Source: Mycolicibacterium moriokaense | GTDB taxonomy: Bacteria > Actinomycetota > Actinomycetes > Mycobacteriales > Mycobacteriaceae | Direction of reading: 5' to 3' | Assembly: GCF_010726085.1 (NCBI RefSeq) | Contig: NZ_AP022560.1 | Location: forward strand, 5,022,001-5,086,000 | DNA: 64,000 nucleotides | In this document: positions 26,101-36,400 of the stretch, piece after piece | Position numbering within the stretch: the stretch's first letter is position 1 | Layout: each line of letters opens with the position of its first letter | The notes under the pieces: generated by a model | The model's database searches: none | Told to the model about the DNA's origin: nothing | What the model saw: the letters and a program-made list of their open reading frames with translations, nothing else | Position numbers and translations under genes: made by a program

Positions 26101-27638
26101 TTCCCGTTGACCGTCAGCGGCAGCGCGTCGAGTGCCACCACCGCCCCCGGGACCATATAGGCCGGCAGGCGAGCAGCCAAGGTGGTCCGAACCCTGATCA
26201 AATCCACTGCTCCAGTGGATGATTCGACGATATAGCCGACCAGTCGTCTGTCGCCGGGGCGGTCTTCGCGAGCGATCACCGCGGCCTGTTCGACGCCGTC
26301 CACTGCAGCGAGGGCGGCTTGTACCTCACCGAGTTCGACGCGATACCCACGAATCTTGACCTGCTCGTCAGCACGCCCCAGATACAGCAGCTGACCATCC
26401 TCGCCCCAACGAACCAAATCGCCGGTGCGATACATCCGCGCACCCGGCGCCCACGGGCACGCCACAAACCGCGACGCCGTCAAGCCACCACGGTCGACAT
26501 AGCCCACACCCACACCTCGACCGGCCACATACAGCTCGCCGACCAAACCGGCGCCTACCGGCCGCAACCACGCATCCAACACAAAGAGTGCGGCCCCCGG
26601 CACCGGCGTACCGATCGGCACCGCGACCGTCCCTGGTGTCAACGGGGCGCTGATTGTCACGCACATGGTGGTTTCGGTCGGCCCGTACGCGTTGAGCATC
26701 ACCCGGTCATCGCTGGCCCACCGATCAACCAGCTCCGCCGGGCAAGCCTCCCCCGCCACCACCAGTGTCATCGACTCCAGACCCTCGGGTGGTAAAACCC
26801 CTGCCGCAGAAGGGGTCTGAGTCAGTACCGTCACCCCTTCGCGTATCAACGCCTCGTGAAGCTCTTCCGGTGAACGTGCCACCGTCTCGGACACCACCAC
26901 CAACCGGCCGCCTCGCACCAGCGGCGCCAAGATCTCCCACGCCGAGACATCGAACGCCAGCGAATGGCACAAGGCCCATACGCCGGGACCGGGTAGCGCC
27001 GCATCAAGCGAGGACAAGAGCTGTGTGACGTTGTAGTGGGTGATGGCGACACCCTTGGGGACGCCGGTGGTGCCGGAAGTGTAGATGACGTAGGCGACGT
27101 CATCAGGTGACGGCGTTGGCAATGCGGTCGTCGGGCCTGCCGCTGAGCGATCATCGACATCGATGACCGGAATGTCGAACGTCGCAAGCCGCGGCCGCAG
27201 TTCGGTCGTGCTGATGGCGACGGCAGACGCGGCGTCGCCGAGCGTGAAGGCGACTCGATCGTCGGGATGCGCAGGGTCGATCGGAAGATACGCCGCACCG
27301 GTCTTGAGCACCGCCAGGATCGCGATGATCGCCTCCGCAGAACGCGGAATCAGCAGCGCCACAACCTCGCCCGGGCCCGCGCCTCGGCTTACGAGCTCAT
27401 GTGCCAGCCCGTTGGCGGCCTCGTCCAACTCGCGATACGTCCACGACTGCTCACCACATGCCAACGCCACGGCGTCCGGGATGCGAACCACCTGCTGGGC
27501 GAACAGCGCCGGAATCGAGTCCCGGTGACGGGCCGGCTTGGACAAGATCGCCCGATTACCCCACTCCGCCAGCTGGTCGTGCTCGTCATCATCGAGCGCG
27601 TCAATCGACCACAACCGTCGTCCCGCATCGGTCGTCAT
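20004..27638 (-). CDS. NRPS B: Mps2-like synthetase (A-T-E-C-A-T-R) without an upstream partner
   Basis: 2544-residue NRPS with the layout of Mps2: it begins directly with an A domain (1-510), then T (GGDS near 565), E (620-1090; [34 protein letters not shown]), C (from 1095, [13 protein letters not shown]), A (from 1500; YTSGTTG near 1672), T (near 2049) and reductase R (from 2145; [14 protein letters not shown]). Pocket residues by eye are DVWSVAAMC for the first A and DVWSVAAIY for the second; the latter equals both Mps2 pockets, so Ala released as alaninal/alaninol is inferred for the last step. Lacking an N-terminal C domain, it must receive a peptide from a protein ending in C, and Mps1 is the only such protein in the window. 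Upstream are relics of mbtH and mps1. Start ATG 27638 follows a GGGGGGA stretch. Confidence 0.93.
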   Translation of the reverse strand: MTTDAGRRLWSIDALDDDEHDQLAEWGNRAILSKPARHRDSIPALFAQQVVRIPDAVALACGEQSWTYRELDEAANGLAHELVSRGAGPGEVVALLIPRSAEAIIAILAVLKTGAAYLPIDPAHPDDRVAFTLGDAASAVAISTTELRPRLATFDIPVIDVDDRSAAGPTTALPTPSPDDVAYVIYTSGTTGVPKGVAITHYNVTQLLSSLDAALPGPGVWALCHSLAFDVSAWEILAPLVRGGRLVVVSETVARSPEELHEALIREGVTVLTQTPSAAGVLPPEGLESMTLVVAGEACPAELVDRWASDDRVMLNAYGPTETTMCVTISAPLTPGTVAVPIGTPVPGAALFVLDAWLRPVGAGLVGELYVAGRGVGVGYVDRGGLTASRFVACPWAPGARMYRTGDLVRWGEDGQLLYLGRADEQVKIRGYRVELGEVQAALAAVDGVEQAAVIAREDRPGDRRLVGYIVESSTGAVDLIRVRTTLAARLPAYMVPGAVVALDALPLTVNGKLDKRALPAPEYGGIVNEYRAPGNPVEEILATIYSQVLGVERVGVDDSFFELGGDSILSMQVVAHARAAGVLCRPRDIFVEQTVARLATVAEIASDADDVIDDGVGEVAPTPMMRWLHDVEGPVDEFNQTLVLQAPDGVTADDVVVVLQALLEQHAMLRVRVEDDGAGGWSLSVPEPASVDAAERLHVVDALTDEAIIGARSQLNLATGAMVSAVWASSTSQLVLMIHHLAVDGVSWRILLEDINIAWAQHHSGQAVALPTEGTSFKRWATLLDEHARSVEVVATAEAWRQVADVPAVLPTMQPEDTYANAGRLTVSLDTDTTRLLLGEVPSAYHAGVQDILLIAFGLAWTEFLGANTPIGFDVEGHGRHEELRADVDLSRTVGWFTTKYPVALNVAGIDWDQLISGDAGLGAVIKAAKEQLRSLPDGSTYGLLRYLNPDVELGGSDPAIGFNYLGRLGAGAADLSEDLWRISPASMASADAAAAVAMPLAHTVELNAGTLDTDAGPLLQANWSWAPSAFDAEKVERLSRLWFDALAGICAHVRAGGGGLTPSDVLPALLTQQQIDDLAQQHQLVDVLPLTPLQQGLLFHSTLTRGDDVYAVQLDITIAGPLDPRLLCEALTTVIQRHPHLAARFCTSLSEPVQILTADPDIGWQYCELDTDEQIEELRAAERAAVCELADSRPFRAALIRTAEHRHEFVLTVHHIVIDGWSLPLLLQEIFAGYYGHRLPAPVPFRKFVTWLAGQDRDAAEVVWAKVFDGFETPTLVAPADRPGPRDVSFARVSAETTRALGELARSRRTTVSTVLQAGWARLLMTLTGQHDVAFGAVTSGRPAELAGSESMIGLLINTVPVRANATPTSTVGDLLDRLQEGYNDTLEHQHLALADIHRVVGLDRLFDTLFVYENYPVDLGALSGVQELALTGFSAREYNHYPLTVAVTPGQQLSLRVEYAAEVFDPAAIDAIVDRFHRILAAMVTEPDRRLSSIDVLDSEEHDQLDGWANRAVLGRPVVAPKSIPAVFAEQVDRDPGAVALTFEGRSMTYGELDEAANSLANLLAMHGAGPGRSVALLVPRSDDAIVGMLAILKTGAAYLPIDPSVPEARLEFMLGDAAPIAAVTTADLRARLDGADLAIVEIDDPADYFAHDTLLTPAADDVAYLIYTSGTTGVPKGVAVSHVNVTQTLALLHPDMPAGAGQVWSQWHSLVFDVSVWEIWGALLHGARLVIVPEAVAGSPAELHELLVREQVSVLYQTPSAAGMLSPEGLEDTTLVVAGEACPTELVDRWAPGRVMLNAYGPTEATIYAAISAPLVAGSHEAPIGSPVPGGATFVLDEWLRPVPAGAVGELYLAGRGITVGYVNRGGLTASRFVACPFGEPGARMYRTGDLVRWGADGQLQYLGRADDQVKIRGYRIELGEIQAALAEFDGVDQAVVIAREDRPGDKRLVGYITGTAEPAELRAQLGQRLPGYMVPAAVVVLDALPLTVNGKLDRRALPAPEYQAVAQYRAPSNAIEEVIAGIFAQVLGVDRVGVDDSFFDLGGDSISAMRVIAAINSAIDAEVAVHTIFDAPTVSGLSQHVEDASALASSMANTPSFASVHGVDATEVHACDLTLDKFLDDTTLTTAPTLPRVSEVRTVLLTGATGFLGRYLVLELLEQLGAVDGTLVCLVRGKDDADALRRLEKTFDSGDPHLLNHFHDLAADRLQVVAGDKGQPGLGLDEEIWGCLADAVDLIVDSAALVNGILPYPELFGPNVVGTAELIRFALTGRLKPYAFVSTSDVGRQIEPSVFTEDADIRQISATRVVDGSYANGYGNSKWAGEVLLREAHDLCGLPVAVFRSGMIMADPRYAGQLNVSDTVTRMVLSVVATGVAPASFYQVDADGNRQRAHFDGLPVDFVAEAIATLGTRLGEGFQTYHVMNPHDDGIGIDEYVDWLSEAGYPIERIGDFGEWVTRFEAGLQGLPESQRQQSVLQMLQLLVSHTDGQVSAPEPTVGSFAPADRFHAAVKAAKIGPDHDIPHISAPHIIKYVTDLQHLGLL

Positions 27639-27690
27639 GACTGTCCCCCCAGACAGGCGGTCATTGCCGCGAGCGCCCCCCGAGGAGCCG
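27635..27690 (-). pseudogene. Relic of an mps1-like 3' end
   Basis: The last codons before NRPS B read [12 protein letters not shown] then TGA, against [12 protein letters not shown] then TGA at the end of intact Mps1 (7 of 12 residues the same). In both places the stop overlaps the ATG of the next gene as TCATGA. Further upstream the match fades. It is interpreted as the remaining tail of a deleted C domain. Confidence 0.6.
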
Positions 27691-27917
27691 TGCCACCCCT
27701 ATACCTTCGAAGCTCGATAGTCGCCGTCGACCGCAGCCTTGGCTGTGTAGGCGGTCAGGGACCGCCTGGCCTGCGACGACGACCCGATATCTACGGTCCC
27801 GCAAATTTGTGGTGTGGTCGGCTGCGCGTCGACGACGGCGCGTTCCCAGGCGGACCGGCGACAATGGCGGATGAGAATCGCACGCGTCCCTGGCGTGGGC
27901 CATTCTGTGAATGCAGG

Positions 27918-27995
27918 TCATACGCTGTGCGGCTCCTCGTCGCTAATCATGACGAAAAGGCTGAAATAGTCGTCGTCGAAAAGTTGGCGCTCCGG
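27918..27995 (-). pseudogene. mbtH fragment (N-terminal, degraded)
   Basis: Minus-strand translation gives FDDDYFSLFVMISDEEPHSV then TGA, matching the N-terminal part of MbtH at 48475 ([20 protein letters not shown]). A CTGGAG ribosome-binding-site-like sequence is kept at the expected distance but the start codon is lost through small indels. The stop falls where MbtH proteins have the conserved Trp of HSLWP. The C-terminal half, including the [12 protein letters not shown] region, is missing. Confidence 0.72.
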
Positions 27996-28103
27996 TCTCC
28001 TCCAGGTTTTCCAGTCCCGCCAGCAAACATACTGGAGGCGGCCTGGGTTTTCGCCGTCTTTGAAATTAAGAGCGCATTTATTTAGCGCGTGGGCGTTCCC
28101 GGC

Positions 28104-28152
28104 GATTTGTGTGCATCGAGGAGCGGTGAGCGCTCCTCAACGCACACAAATC
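28104..28152. terminator. Long hairpin after the TylF-type methyltransferase
   Basis: An 11-bp perfect outer stem (GATTTGTGTGC at 28104-28114, GCACACAAATC at 28142-28152), a 3-nt internal mismatch and an 8-bp inner stem (GAGGAGCG / CGCTCCTC) close on a 5-nt loop. It lies directly after the methyltransferase stop codon and has no T-run, as is usual for mycobacterial terminators. It would isolate the gap operon from NRPS B. Confidence 0.7.
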
Positions 28153-28153
28153 C

Positions 28154-28987
28154 TCAGCGGGCCGGCTTCATGATCAGGCCCTGGCCGGTGGGCAGGGTGC
28201 AGATCGGCACGTCAAGTTCGCGGGCCACCCCATCCATCGCCAGGCGCTGTTCGTCGCGTCCCCTCTGCGCGTAATCGTCGAGCAGCACAAACGCGCCCGG
28301 GGTCAATCGCGGCCAGAAATAGCGCAACGCCGCAACCTCGGGTGGGGCGCAGTTCATGTCGATATGGAGGTAGGCCACCTTCTCGGTGTCGACCTGCTCC
28401 AAGGTTTCCGGAACCGTCCCGGCAATGATGCGCACGTTGTTCCACTCCGCAAAATTCTTGCGGACGCTTTCGACCGAATTCGCGTAGACCCCGAAGTCGA
28501 GCGCCGCCTGGCTCTTGACAAGCGCCCCGGTTTCCCGTTCGACATCGGTGACGAAGCGCGGGTCCATCCCGCCGAACGTGTCGAGCAGATAAAACGTCTT
28601 GCCCAACCGATCCCAGTCCAGGGTCTGCATGATGCCGCTGCTCAAAAACCCATGGCTGACACCGCACTCGACGAAATCACCGTCGAGCTTGGTCGCGCTC
28701 GACGCCGCCCACAACCCGACGTGAAACCGCCACTCCCAGTGATAGAAATCCTGGCCGCCGAGCGCCTGCACACCACGCTGATAGGCGCGCCGAAACACCG
28801 GGTCATCACGAAAAGCGTCACTGTTGAAACAGATCAGCGCATCATCGGAATACACATCGGGCAGAAACGTCCGGGGCACCCAGTACCCCGTACGCAGCGC
28901 AAACCACATCAGCCGAAATCTCTTGGGCCACCTTTGCATTACCCCCACGGCCGAACCATACAACGGCATGCGCGGCTTCAACACCAA
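28154..28987 (-). CDS. TylF/MycF-family O-methyltransferase
   Basis: About 277 residues resembling macrocin-type O-methyltransferases (TylF, MycF), SAM- and metal-dependent enzymes that methylate sugar hydroxyls. Supporting motifs are DFVECGVSHGFLSS (SAM loop), FYLLDTFGGMDP and the acidic triplet region YLHIDMNCAPPEV with FVLLDDYA, where Asp residues bind the metal in this family. The listed start is a TTG at 28987; an ATG at 28969 (MPLYGSAVGV) is an equal alternative. It is the last gene of the minus-strand run mps2-gap-hemophore-methyltransferase and is followed by a hairpin. O-methylation of a GPL sugar or hydroxyl is inferred from context. Confidence 0.82.
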   Translation of the reverse strand: MVLKPRMPLYGSAVGVMQRWPKRFRLMWFALRTGYWVPRTFLPDVYSDDALICFNSDAFRDDPVFRRAYQRGVQALGGQDFYHWEWRFHVGLWAASSATKLDGDFVECGVSHGFLSSGIMQTLDWDRLGKTFYLLDTFGGMDPRFVTDVERETGALVKSQAALDFGVYANSVESVRKNFAEWNNVRIIAGTVPETLEQVDTEKVAYLHIDMNCAPPEVAALRYFWPRLTPGAFVLLDDYAQRGRDEQRLAMDGVARELDVPICTLPTGQGLIMKPAR

Positions 28988-29073
28988 AAGACGATTGTGC
29001 GAGACGTGAGGTATCGGCGACGCAAGTCACCAACCGAGCGACGCACGCACTGGTGCCTCGCATTCCAATCCGC

Positions 29074-29412
29074 TCAGTAGTTGGGGCAGCTCGCGAACAT
29101 CTGCTGGATGACGGGGAAGGCCTCCGCAGCACCCGGATTGTTCTGCACCTGGCTGATCAGATTCCGGCGCTGGTCCGGTGTCGAAGCGATGAACACCCGC
29201 AGGAATTCCAGATTCGGCGGTGACGAGTCAAGGTACTGGGCCGCCATCGGATTCTCCGCGTGTATAGCAGCCATCGCCTGATCGTAGGTGCACGTCGTAT
29301 TGATCATCGGATCGAAGTTGGGCTGGGCCGAAGCGATCCCAGCGCCAGCGGCCAATGACAGCGCCAGACCGCAGAACGCGGCGGCTAGCCTGGGCAACAT
29401 CAGAGCGATCAT
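29074..29412 (-). CDS. Small secreted hemophore-related protein
   Basis: 112 residues with a cleavable signal peptide (hydrophobic AAAFCGLALSLAAGAG, then ASA before QPNFD). The mature part has the pattern of the mycobacterial hemophore-related family: a Cys early (NTTCTYDQAMAAIHAENP), a short-residue spacer (SSPPNLEFLRVFIASTPDQR) and a final Cys near the C-terminus (FASCPNY). Start ATG 29412 is chosen because AGGAGGGGAAGG lies just upstream; a longer frame to 29484 lacks such a site and would bury the signal peptide. Heme binding is the family's suggested role, not shown here. It sits between gap and the methyltransferase, an unusual place for such a gene. Confidence 0.75.
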   Translation of the reverse strand: MIALMLPRLAAAFCGLALSLAAGAGIASAQPNFDPMINTTCTYDQAMAAIHAENPMAAQYLDSSPPNLEFLRVFIASTPDQRRNLISQVQNNPGAAEAFPVIQQMFASCPNY

Positions 29413-29520
29413 GTGTTGATCCTTCCCCTCCTGAGCGCTGCACAAAACCCCGCCCAAACCGGACTCTAAACGTCCTGCGTGCACCTCGCGGAAGGATTGA
29501 GCAAGGGCAGGGAGCGGCCG

Positions 29521-30303
29521 TCAGGCGATGCCGAAGCCTCTGAGGAGTTGCCAAATCCCGATCAGCACGAAGAAGACGATGAAGATTTGCCGATTGTTCC
29601 GCCGCGCCCACTCGTGCACCGGCCGCAATACGGCTTCCGTTTTCCGGGGTGCAACCACACAGCTCACGAGGACGAGTTCGAGGACTGCGAGCATACCGAC
29701 CACGAAGGCAATCGCAGCGACGATCTGCTCACCGAGCCCGGCTCCCGACGACACGATGGCCGTATCGACGATCAGCAGGAGCGTCGTTGATGGCACATAC
29801 ATCAGGCCGAATACAAACGACACCCACAGCGCGCCGTTCTCCCACGTCTCAGTGAGGCGACCATAGATCCGCTGAAAGGTTGTCACAGCTTTGACCAGCA
29901 AACCCTTGGCGCCGCCCGGCGTTTCCGGCTCCAGCACCGTAGCGGCTGTATCGTCGCCGCCACCGACGGACACTTTCGCGCGCTCACGTACCCGTGGACG
30001 CACGGCCATCACCGTCGCAATCGTCAACGACAGCACAGCCAGACCCAGCGGGCCCGGCTGGATTGAGCCTGGGGATGGCTCCTGCGACTGAACCAGACCG
30101 TCGGTAAACGAGGCGAATCCCGGGATCACACGGACCAAGATCACTGGAGCCACATAAACCGGAACGTTTGTGAGCATGGCGCCGACCCAATAGACGAACA
30201 AGTTCGACACGGGCCTGGGACGGGCGATCACCAGCAGCACGAATCCGAGAAGGATCGGATTGAGGGCGACCAGCAGCGCCAGCCCCAGAACCGGACCCCA
30301 CAT
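29521..30303 (-). CDS. gap: Gap: GPL-addressing membrane protein
   Basis: 260 residues with about six transmembrane segments (near 3-25, 33-55, 80-98, 155-175, 185-205 and 240-256) and a charged central loop. Gap in Mycobacterium smegmatis is the small integral membrane protein required for transport of GPL to the cell surface. Identity rests on size, topology and position: its ATG is 2 bp after the mps2 stop, the known mbtH-mps1-mps2-gap order. The start codon region lies inside the 3.1-kb repeat, and a relic copy of its first codons lies after NRPS B. Confidence 0.88.
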   Translation of the reverse strand: MWGPVLGLALLVALNPILLGFVLLVIARPRPVSNLFVYWVGAMLTNVPVYVAPVILVRVIPGFASFTDGLVQSQEPSPGSIQPGPLGLAVLSLTIATVMAVRPRVRERAKVSVGGGDDTAATVLEPETPGGAKGLLVKAVTTFQRIYGRLTETWENGALWVSFVFGLMYVPSTTLLLIVDTAIVSSGAGLGEQIVAAIAFVVGMLAVLELVLVSCVVAPRKTEAVLRPVHEWARRNNRQIFIVFFVLIGIWQLLRGFGIA

Positions 30304-33300
30304 ACCTAGAGCAGTCCGAGGTGTTGGAGGTCGGTGACGTACTTGATGATGTGCGGTGCGCTGATGTGGGGGATGTCGTGATCGGGTCCGATCTTGGCGG
30401 CCTTGACCGCGGCGTGGAACCGATCCGCCGGAGCAAACGACCCCACCGTCGGCTCCGGAGCCGACACCTGCCCGTCAGTGTGGCTCACCAACAACTGCAA
30501 CATCTGCAACACCGACTGCTGCCGCTGCGACTCCGGCAACCCCTGCAGCCCGGCCTCAAAGCGAGTGACCCACTCACCGAAGTCGCCGATACGCTCGATC
30601 GGATACCCCGCCTCGATCAACCAGTCCACGTACTCATCGATGCCGATGCCGTCATCGTGAGGATTCATCACGTGATAGGTCTGGAACCCCTCGCCCAACC
30701 GGGTACCCAGGGTGGCGATCGCCTCGGCCACAAAATCGACCGGCAGCCCATCGAAGTGCGCGCGCTGCCGATTCCCGTCGGCATCCACCTGGTAGAACGA
30801 CGCCGGCGCCACCCCGGTGGCCACCACCGACAACACCATCCGCGTCACCGTGTCAGACACATTGAGCTGACCCGCATACCTCGGATCAGCCATGATCATC
30901 CCCGAGCGAAACACCGCCACCGGCAACCCACACAGATCATGAGCCTCACGCAGCAGGACCTCACCGGCCCACTTGCTGTTGCCATACCCGTTGGCGTAAC
31001 TGCCGTCCACAACCCGGGTAGCGCTGATCTGACGGATATCGGCGTCCTCGGTAAACACCGACGGCTCGATCTGACGGCCCACATCCGACGTCGACACAAA
31101 CGCATACGGCTTCAGACGACCAGTCAACGCAAACCGAATCAACTCCGCAGTGCCCACCACGTTCGGAGCGAAGAGCTCGCTGTACGGCAGGACGCTGTTG
31201 ACGAATGCCGCCGAGTCGACGATGAGGTCGACCGACTCCGCCAACCGCTGCCAGGTCTGGGGATCCAGCCCCATCGACTCCGCACCCTTGTCGCCCGCGA
31301 CCACCTGCAGTCGGTCGGCGGCCAGGTCGTGGAAGTGGTTCAGCAGATGCGGGTCGCCGCTGTCGAAGGTCTTCTCCAGGCGACGCAGCGCATCCGCGTC
31401 GTCCTTGCCGCGCACCAGACACACCAACGTGCCATCGACGGCGCCGAGCTGCTCGAGCAACTCCAACACCAGATACCGCCCCAGGAATCCGGTCGCCCCC
31501 GTCAACAAGACGGTGCGGACTTCGGTGCTGGGCCCGGCCAGCGTGGGTGCGCCGGCCAGGGTGGTGTCGTCGAGGAACTTGTCCAGGGTCAGTTCGCTTG
31601 CATGTACACGCCCGTCGGTCAGCGGATGCACCGCCGCGAAGCTGGGCCCATGCGTGGCCATTGCGGCGTCGGGATTCCACTGACCGGCCAACCCGGCTAC
31701 CGTCGGGGTCTCGAACAGGGTGCGCACCGCGAATTGCGCGTCCAGGGCGGTGTTGACCGCGGCGATGACGCGCATTGCCGAGATCGAGTCGCCACCGAGG
31801 TCGAAGAAGGAGTCATCCACACCGACGCGATCGACTCCGAGGACCTGGGCGAAGATGCCGGCGATGACCTCCTCGATCGCATTCGACGGCGCCCGATACT
31901 GCGCCACGGCCTGATACTCCGGTGCAGGCAGCGCGCGGCGGTCGAGCTTGCCGTTGACCGTCAACGGCAGCGCGTCGAGCACCACCACCGCCGCGGGCAC
32001 CATATAACCGGGCAGCCGCTGCCCCAGCTGGGCACGCAGTTCGGCGGGTTCAGCGGTGCCGGTGATATAGCCGACCAAACGCTTATCGCCCGGGCGGTCC
32101 TCACGCGCAATCACCACCGCCTGATCCACCCCGTCGAACTCAGCCAACGCCGCCTGAATCTCACCCAACTCGATGCGATAACCGCGGATCTTGACCTGAT
32201 CATCAGCACGCCCCAGATACTGCAACTGACCATCAGCACCCCAGCGCACCAAATCCCCAGTGCGATACATCCGCGCCCCCGGCTCACCGAACGGACACGC
32301 CACAAACCGCGACGCCGTCAACCCGCCACGGTTCACATAACCCACCGTGATCCCACGCCCAGCCAGATACAGCTCACCCACCGCCCCCGCAGGCACCGGA
32401 CGCAACCACTCATCAAGCACAAACGTCGCCCCACCAGGCACCGGAGACCCGATCGGCGCCTCATGCGAACCCGCCACCAACGGAGCACTGATCGCCGCAT
32501 AAATCGTGGCCTCCGTCGGACCATAGGCATTGAGCATCACCCGCCCAGGCGCCCACCGATCCACCAACTCCGTCGGACACGCCTCCCCCGCCACCACCAA
32601 AGTGGTGTCCTCCAAACCCTCCGGCGAAAGCATCCCCGCCGCCGACGGCGTCTGATACAACACGCTGACCTGCTCACGCACCAACAACTCATGCAACTCC
32701 GCCGGCGACCCGCCACCGCCTCAGGCACGATCACCAACCGCGCACCATGCAGCAACGCACCCCAGATCTCCCACACCGACACGTCAAACACCAACGAATG
32801 CCACTGCGACCACACCTGCCCCGCACCGGCAGGCATATCCGGATGCAACAACGCCAACGTCTGCGTCACATTCACATGCGACACCGCCACACCCTTAGGC
32901 ACACCCGTCCCCGACGTGTAAATCAAATACGCCACATCATCAGCAGCCGGGGTCAGCAGCGTGTCGTGGGCGAAATAGTCGGCCGGGTCGTCGATTTCGA
33001 CGATCGCCAGATCCGCGCCATCCAGCCGGGCCCGCAGATCCGCGGTCGTCACGGCGGCGATCGGCGCGGCGTCGCCGAGCATGAACTCCAGCCGCGCCTC
33101 GGGCACCGACGGGTCGATCGGCAGATACGCCGCCCCAGTCTTCAGGATCGCCAACATCCCCACGATCGCGTCATCTGAGCGCGGTACCAACAACGCCACC
33201 GACCGGCCCGGACCCGCGCCGTGCATCGCCAGCAGGTTGGCCAGGCTATTGGCGGCCTCATCGAGCTCGCCGTAGGTCATCGACCGACCCTCGAACGTCA

Positions 33301-33434
33301 ACGCCACCGCGCCGGGATCACGGTCCACCTGCTCAGCGAACACCGCAGGAATCGACTTCGGCGCCACCACCGGCCGACCCAACACCGCCCGATTCGCCCA
33401 ACCATCAAGCTGGTCATGCTCCTCGGAATCGAGG
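30293..33434. repeat. 3.1-kb direct repeat, copy 2 (3' end of mps2)
   Basis: Partner of 19991-23142, offset about 10.3 kb and in the same orientation. Compared with copy 1 it is 10 nt shorter: 6 nt within the T-R linker tract, 1 nt at about 32708 and 3 nt near 32910. The last two fall inside otherwise nearly identical sequence. Confidence 0.93.
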
Positions 33435-36400
33435 CCGTCGATCGAGGCCAGCGGTCGCTGCGGGTCGGCGATCATGGCGGCCAGGAGCCGCTCGAAGCGA
33501 CCGATCAGCGATTCGATGCGGGCGACATCGAAGACGTCAGAGTCGAATTCGACGCGAATCTCCAATTCGTGGCCTGGCAGGACCATGACCGAGAGCGGGT
33601 AATGGTTGTACTCGCGGTTCTTGAACTCGGTGATGGCCAACTCGTGCACGCCTGCGAACGCGCTGGCGTCGATCGGATAGCTCTCGTACAGGAACAGGGT
33701 GTCGAACAGCCGATCGTGACCGGCGACGTGGTGAATCTCGTTGAGCGCCAAGTGCTCGTGTTCGACGGTGTCGTTGTGGTGGCGCTGCAACTGGGCGAGC
33801 AGGTCAGCGACGGTGGCGGCCGCGGTCATGTCCGCACGAATCGGCACGGTGTTGATGAGCAGACCGATGATCGAGTCGGCGCCGGGCAACTCGGCGGGCC
33901 GGCCCGAGACCGCGGTGCCGAAGGCGACGTCGTGCTGACCGGTCATGGCCATCAGCAGCTGCGCCCAGCCGGCCTGCAGCACGGTGTTCACGGTGGTGTG
34001 GCACGAGCGCGCCAGCTCACTGAGGCCACTGGTGATCTCGGTCGACAGTCGATACGACTCCACCCCGCGCGGACCCGGCAGGGCCGGCGGTGCGACGAGG
34101 GTGGGGGTCTCGAACCCGGCCAGGATTTCGCGCCAGGCCTCGCGGGCGGCGTCGCGATCCTCGGTGGCCAGCCAGCTCACGTAGTTGCGGTAAGGCACGG
34201 GCGCGGGCAGGCGCTGTCCGAAGTAGCCGGCAAGGACCTCCTGCAGGAGGACCGGCAGCGACCAACCGTCGATGACTATGTGGTGGAAGGTCAGCACGCA
34301 CCGGTGCTGGTTGCCTGCGGTGCGGATCAGGGCGGCGCGGAAGGTGGGCCGGTCGGCCAGGTCGCAGACCGCGGCACGCTCGGCGGCGCACAGCTGCTCG
34401 ACCTCGGCGTCGGACTTGCGGTCGTCCCAGCGCAGATCCAGATAGCGCCATGCCATCACCGGATCGGCGGGAATGATCTGCACCGGTTCGCCGAACTGCT
34501 CGGAGAAGCGGGCCGCCAGGTTGGGATGACGGGTGACGACGTTCTGCACCGCGTCGCGGAAGCGGTGAGCGTCGAGGGCGCCGGTGACGGTGATGTCCAA
34601 CTGCACGGCGTAGACGTCGTCGCCGGTGCCGCGGGCAATGGTGGAGTGGAACAGCAGGCCCTGCTGCAGCGGGGTCAACGGCAACACGTCGACGATGTCG
34701 TGCTCGCTGGTCAGATCGTCGATCTGCTGCTGGGTCAGTCGCGCAGGCGCCAGGTCCGACGGCGTCAACCCGCCACCGCCGGCACGCACATGCGCGCAGA
34801 TCCCGGTCAACGCGTCGAACCACAACCGGCTCAACCGCTGGACGGCAGCCTCATCGAGCGCCGACGGCGCCCACGTCCACGACGCCTGCAACTGCGGGCC
34901 GGCATCGGTATCCAGCGTGCCCGCATTGAGCTCCACGGTGTGCATCAACGGCATCGGTACCGCCGCCGCGGCGGCGGCAGCCTTCAGGCCGTCCTCGCTG
35001 ATGCGCCACATGTCCTCGGACAGGTCGGCCGCGCCTGCGCCCAGGCGGCCCAGGTAGTTGAAACCGATCACCGGATCCGAACCAGCCAACTCCACGTCGG
35101 GATTCAGGTAGCGCAGCAGACCGTAGGTCAGCGGATCCGGCAGTGCTCGCAGCTGCTCCTTGGCCGCCTTGATCACCGGGCCCAACCCGACATCACCGGC
35201 GATCACCTGATCCCAGTCGATACCACTGACGTTCAGCGCGACCGGATACTTGGTGGTGAACCAGCCCACCGTGCGCGACAAGTCGACCTCGGGGTCCAAC
35301 TCCTCGTGGCGGCCGTGGCCCTCCACATCGAATCCGACCGCGGTGTCGGTTCCCAGAAACTCCTTCCAGGCCAAGCCGAAAGCGATCAGCAGGATGTCCT
35401 GCACGCCGGCGTGGAACGCCGCGGGGACCTCGCCCAGCAAGGACCGGGTGGTCGCGGCATCCAACGTCACCGACATTTCCTTGGCGTTGACATAGGTGTC
35501 CACCGCGGGATCCACGGCGGGCAAGTCCACCGGCGCCGCCGTCACCTGTCGCCAGGCGTCGGCCAGCTCAACGACCTCGGGACGGCGCGCATGCTCTTCC
35601 AGCAGCACGGCCCAGTGTTGGAACGACGTACCCCCGGTCGGGAGCTCCACCGGCTGACCGCTGTGATGCAGCGCCCAGGCGATGTTCAGGTCCTCCAACA
35701 GAATGCGCCAGGACACCCCGTCGACGGCCATGTGGTGGATCATCAGCGCCAACTCACCGGTGGTCGGCACCCACAGCGCACTGAGCATCGCCCCGGCACC
35801 GAGGTTCAGCCGCGACCGCGCCCCGGCGATGGCGTCGTCGGTCAGTTCGTCGACGACGTAGACGCAGGCGCGAGCGTCGACCGAGCCCACCGCAGGCACC
35901 CGCAGTGACCACTCACCGGCGCCGTCGTCCTCGACCTGCAGCCGCAGTGTGGCGTGGCGGTCCAGCAGCGCCTGCAGCACGGCGACCACGTCGTCCTCGG
36001 TGACCCCGGCAGGAGCCTGCAACACCAGAGTCTGGTTGAACTCGTCGACCGGACCCTCAACGCTCTGCAGCCAGCGGATGATCGGGGTGGCCTGTACGGG
36101 GCCAATGCCCTCGTCGACAACCGCGGCTTCGCCGCCGACAACCTTGGCCACGGTCGCCAGCCGGGCGACAGTCTGTTCGACGAAGATGTCACGCGGGCGG
36201 CACAACAGGCCCGCGGCGCGGGCGCGCGCGACCACCTGCATCGACAGGATGCTGTCGCCGCCGAGGTCGAAGAACGAGTCGTCGACACCGACGCGCTCCA
36301 CGCCGAGCACCTGCGAATAAATCGACGCCAGGATCTCCTCCACCGGAGTTCCGGGAGCCCGGTAGTCGGCACCGACTGCGCGATATTCGGGTGCGGGCAG

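Larger units (their letters stand above)
27639..28153. other. Deletion scar between NRPS B and the TylF-type methyltransferase
   Basis: No intact gene. From NRPS B outward it holds the mps1-like tail (27635-27690), about 225 bp without recognisable coding sequence, an mbtH-like fragment (27918-27995) and a strong hairpin (28104-28152). The order mbtH, mps1, mps2-like is the same as in the intact operon at 48475-30306, so an internal deletion of about 10 kb is inferred. Confidence 0.65.

Noticed and set aside
27661..27921. 86-codon minus-strand frame in the NRPS B upstream scar
   Set aside because: It runs through the mbtH and mps1 relics in another phase, starts out of the mbtH frame and has no protein-like pattern.
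20019..32921. Plus-strand open frames opposite NRPS B and mps2 (such as 30321-32921, 866 codons)
   Set aside because: They mirror NRPS codons on the other strand and have no recognisable motif; the minus strand encodes complete NRPS domains.
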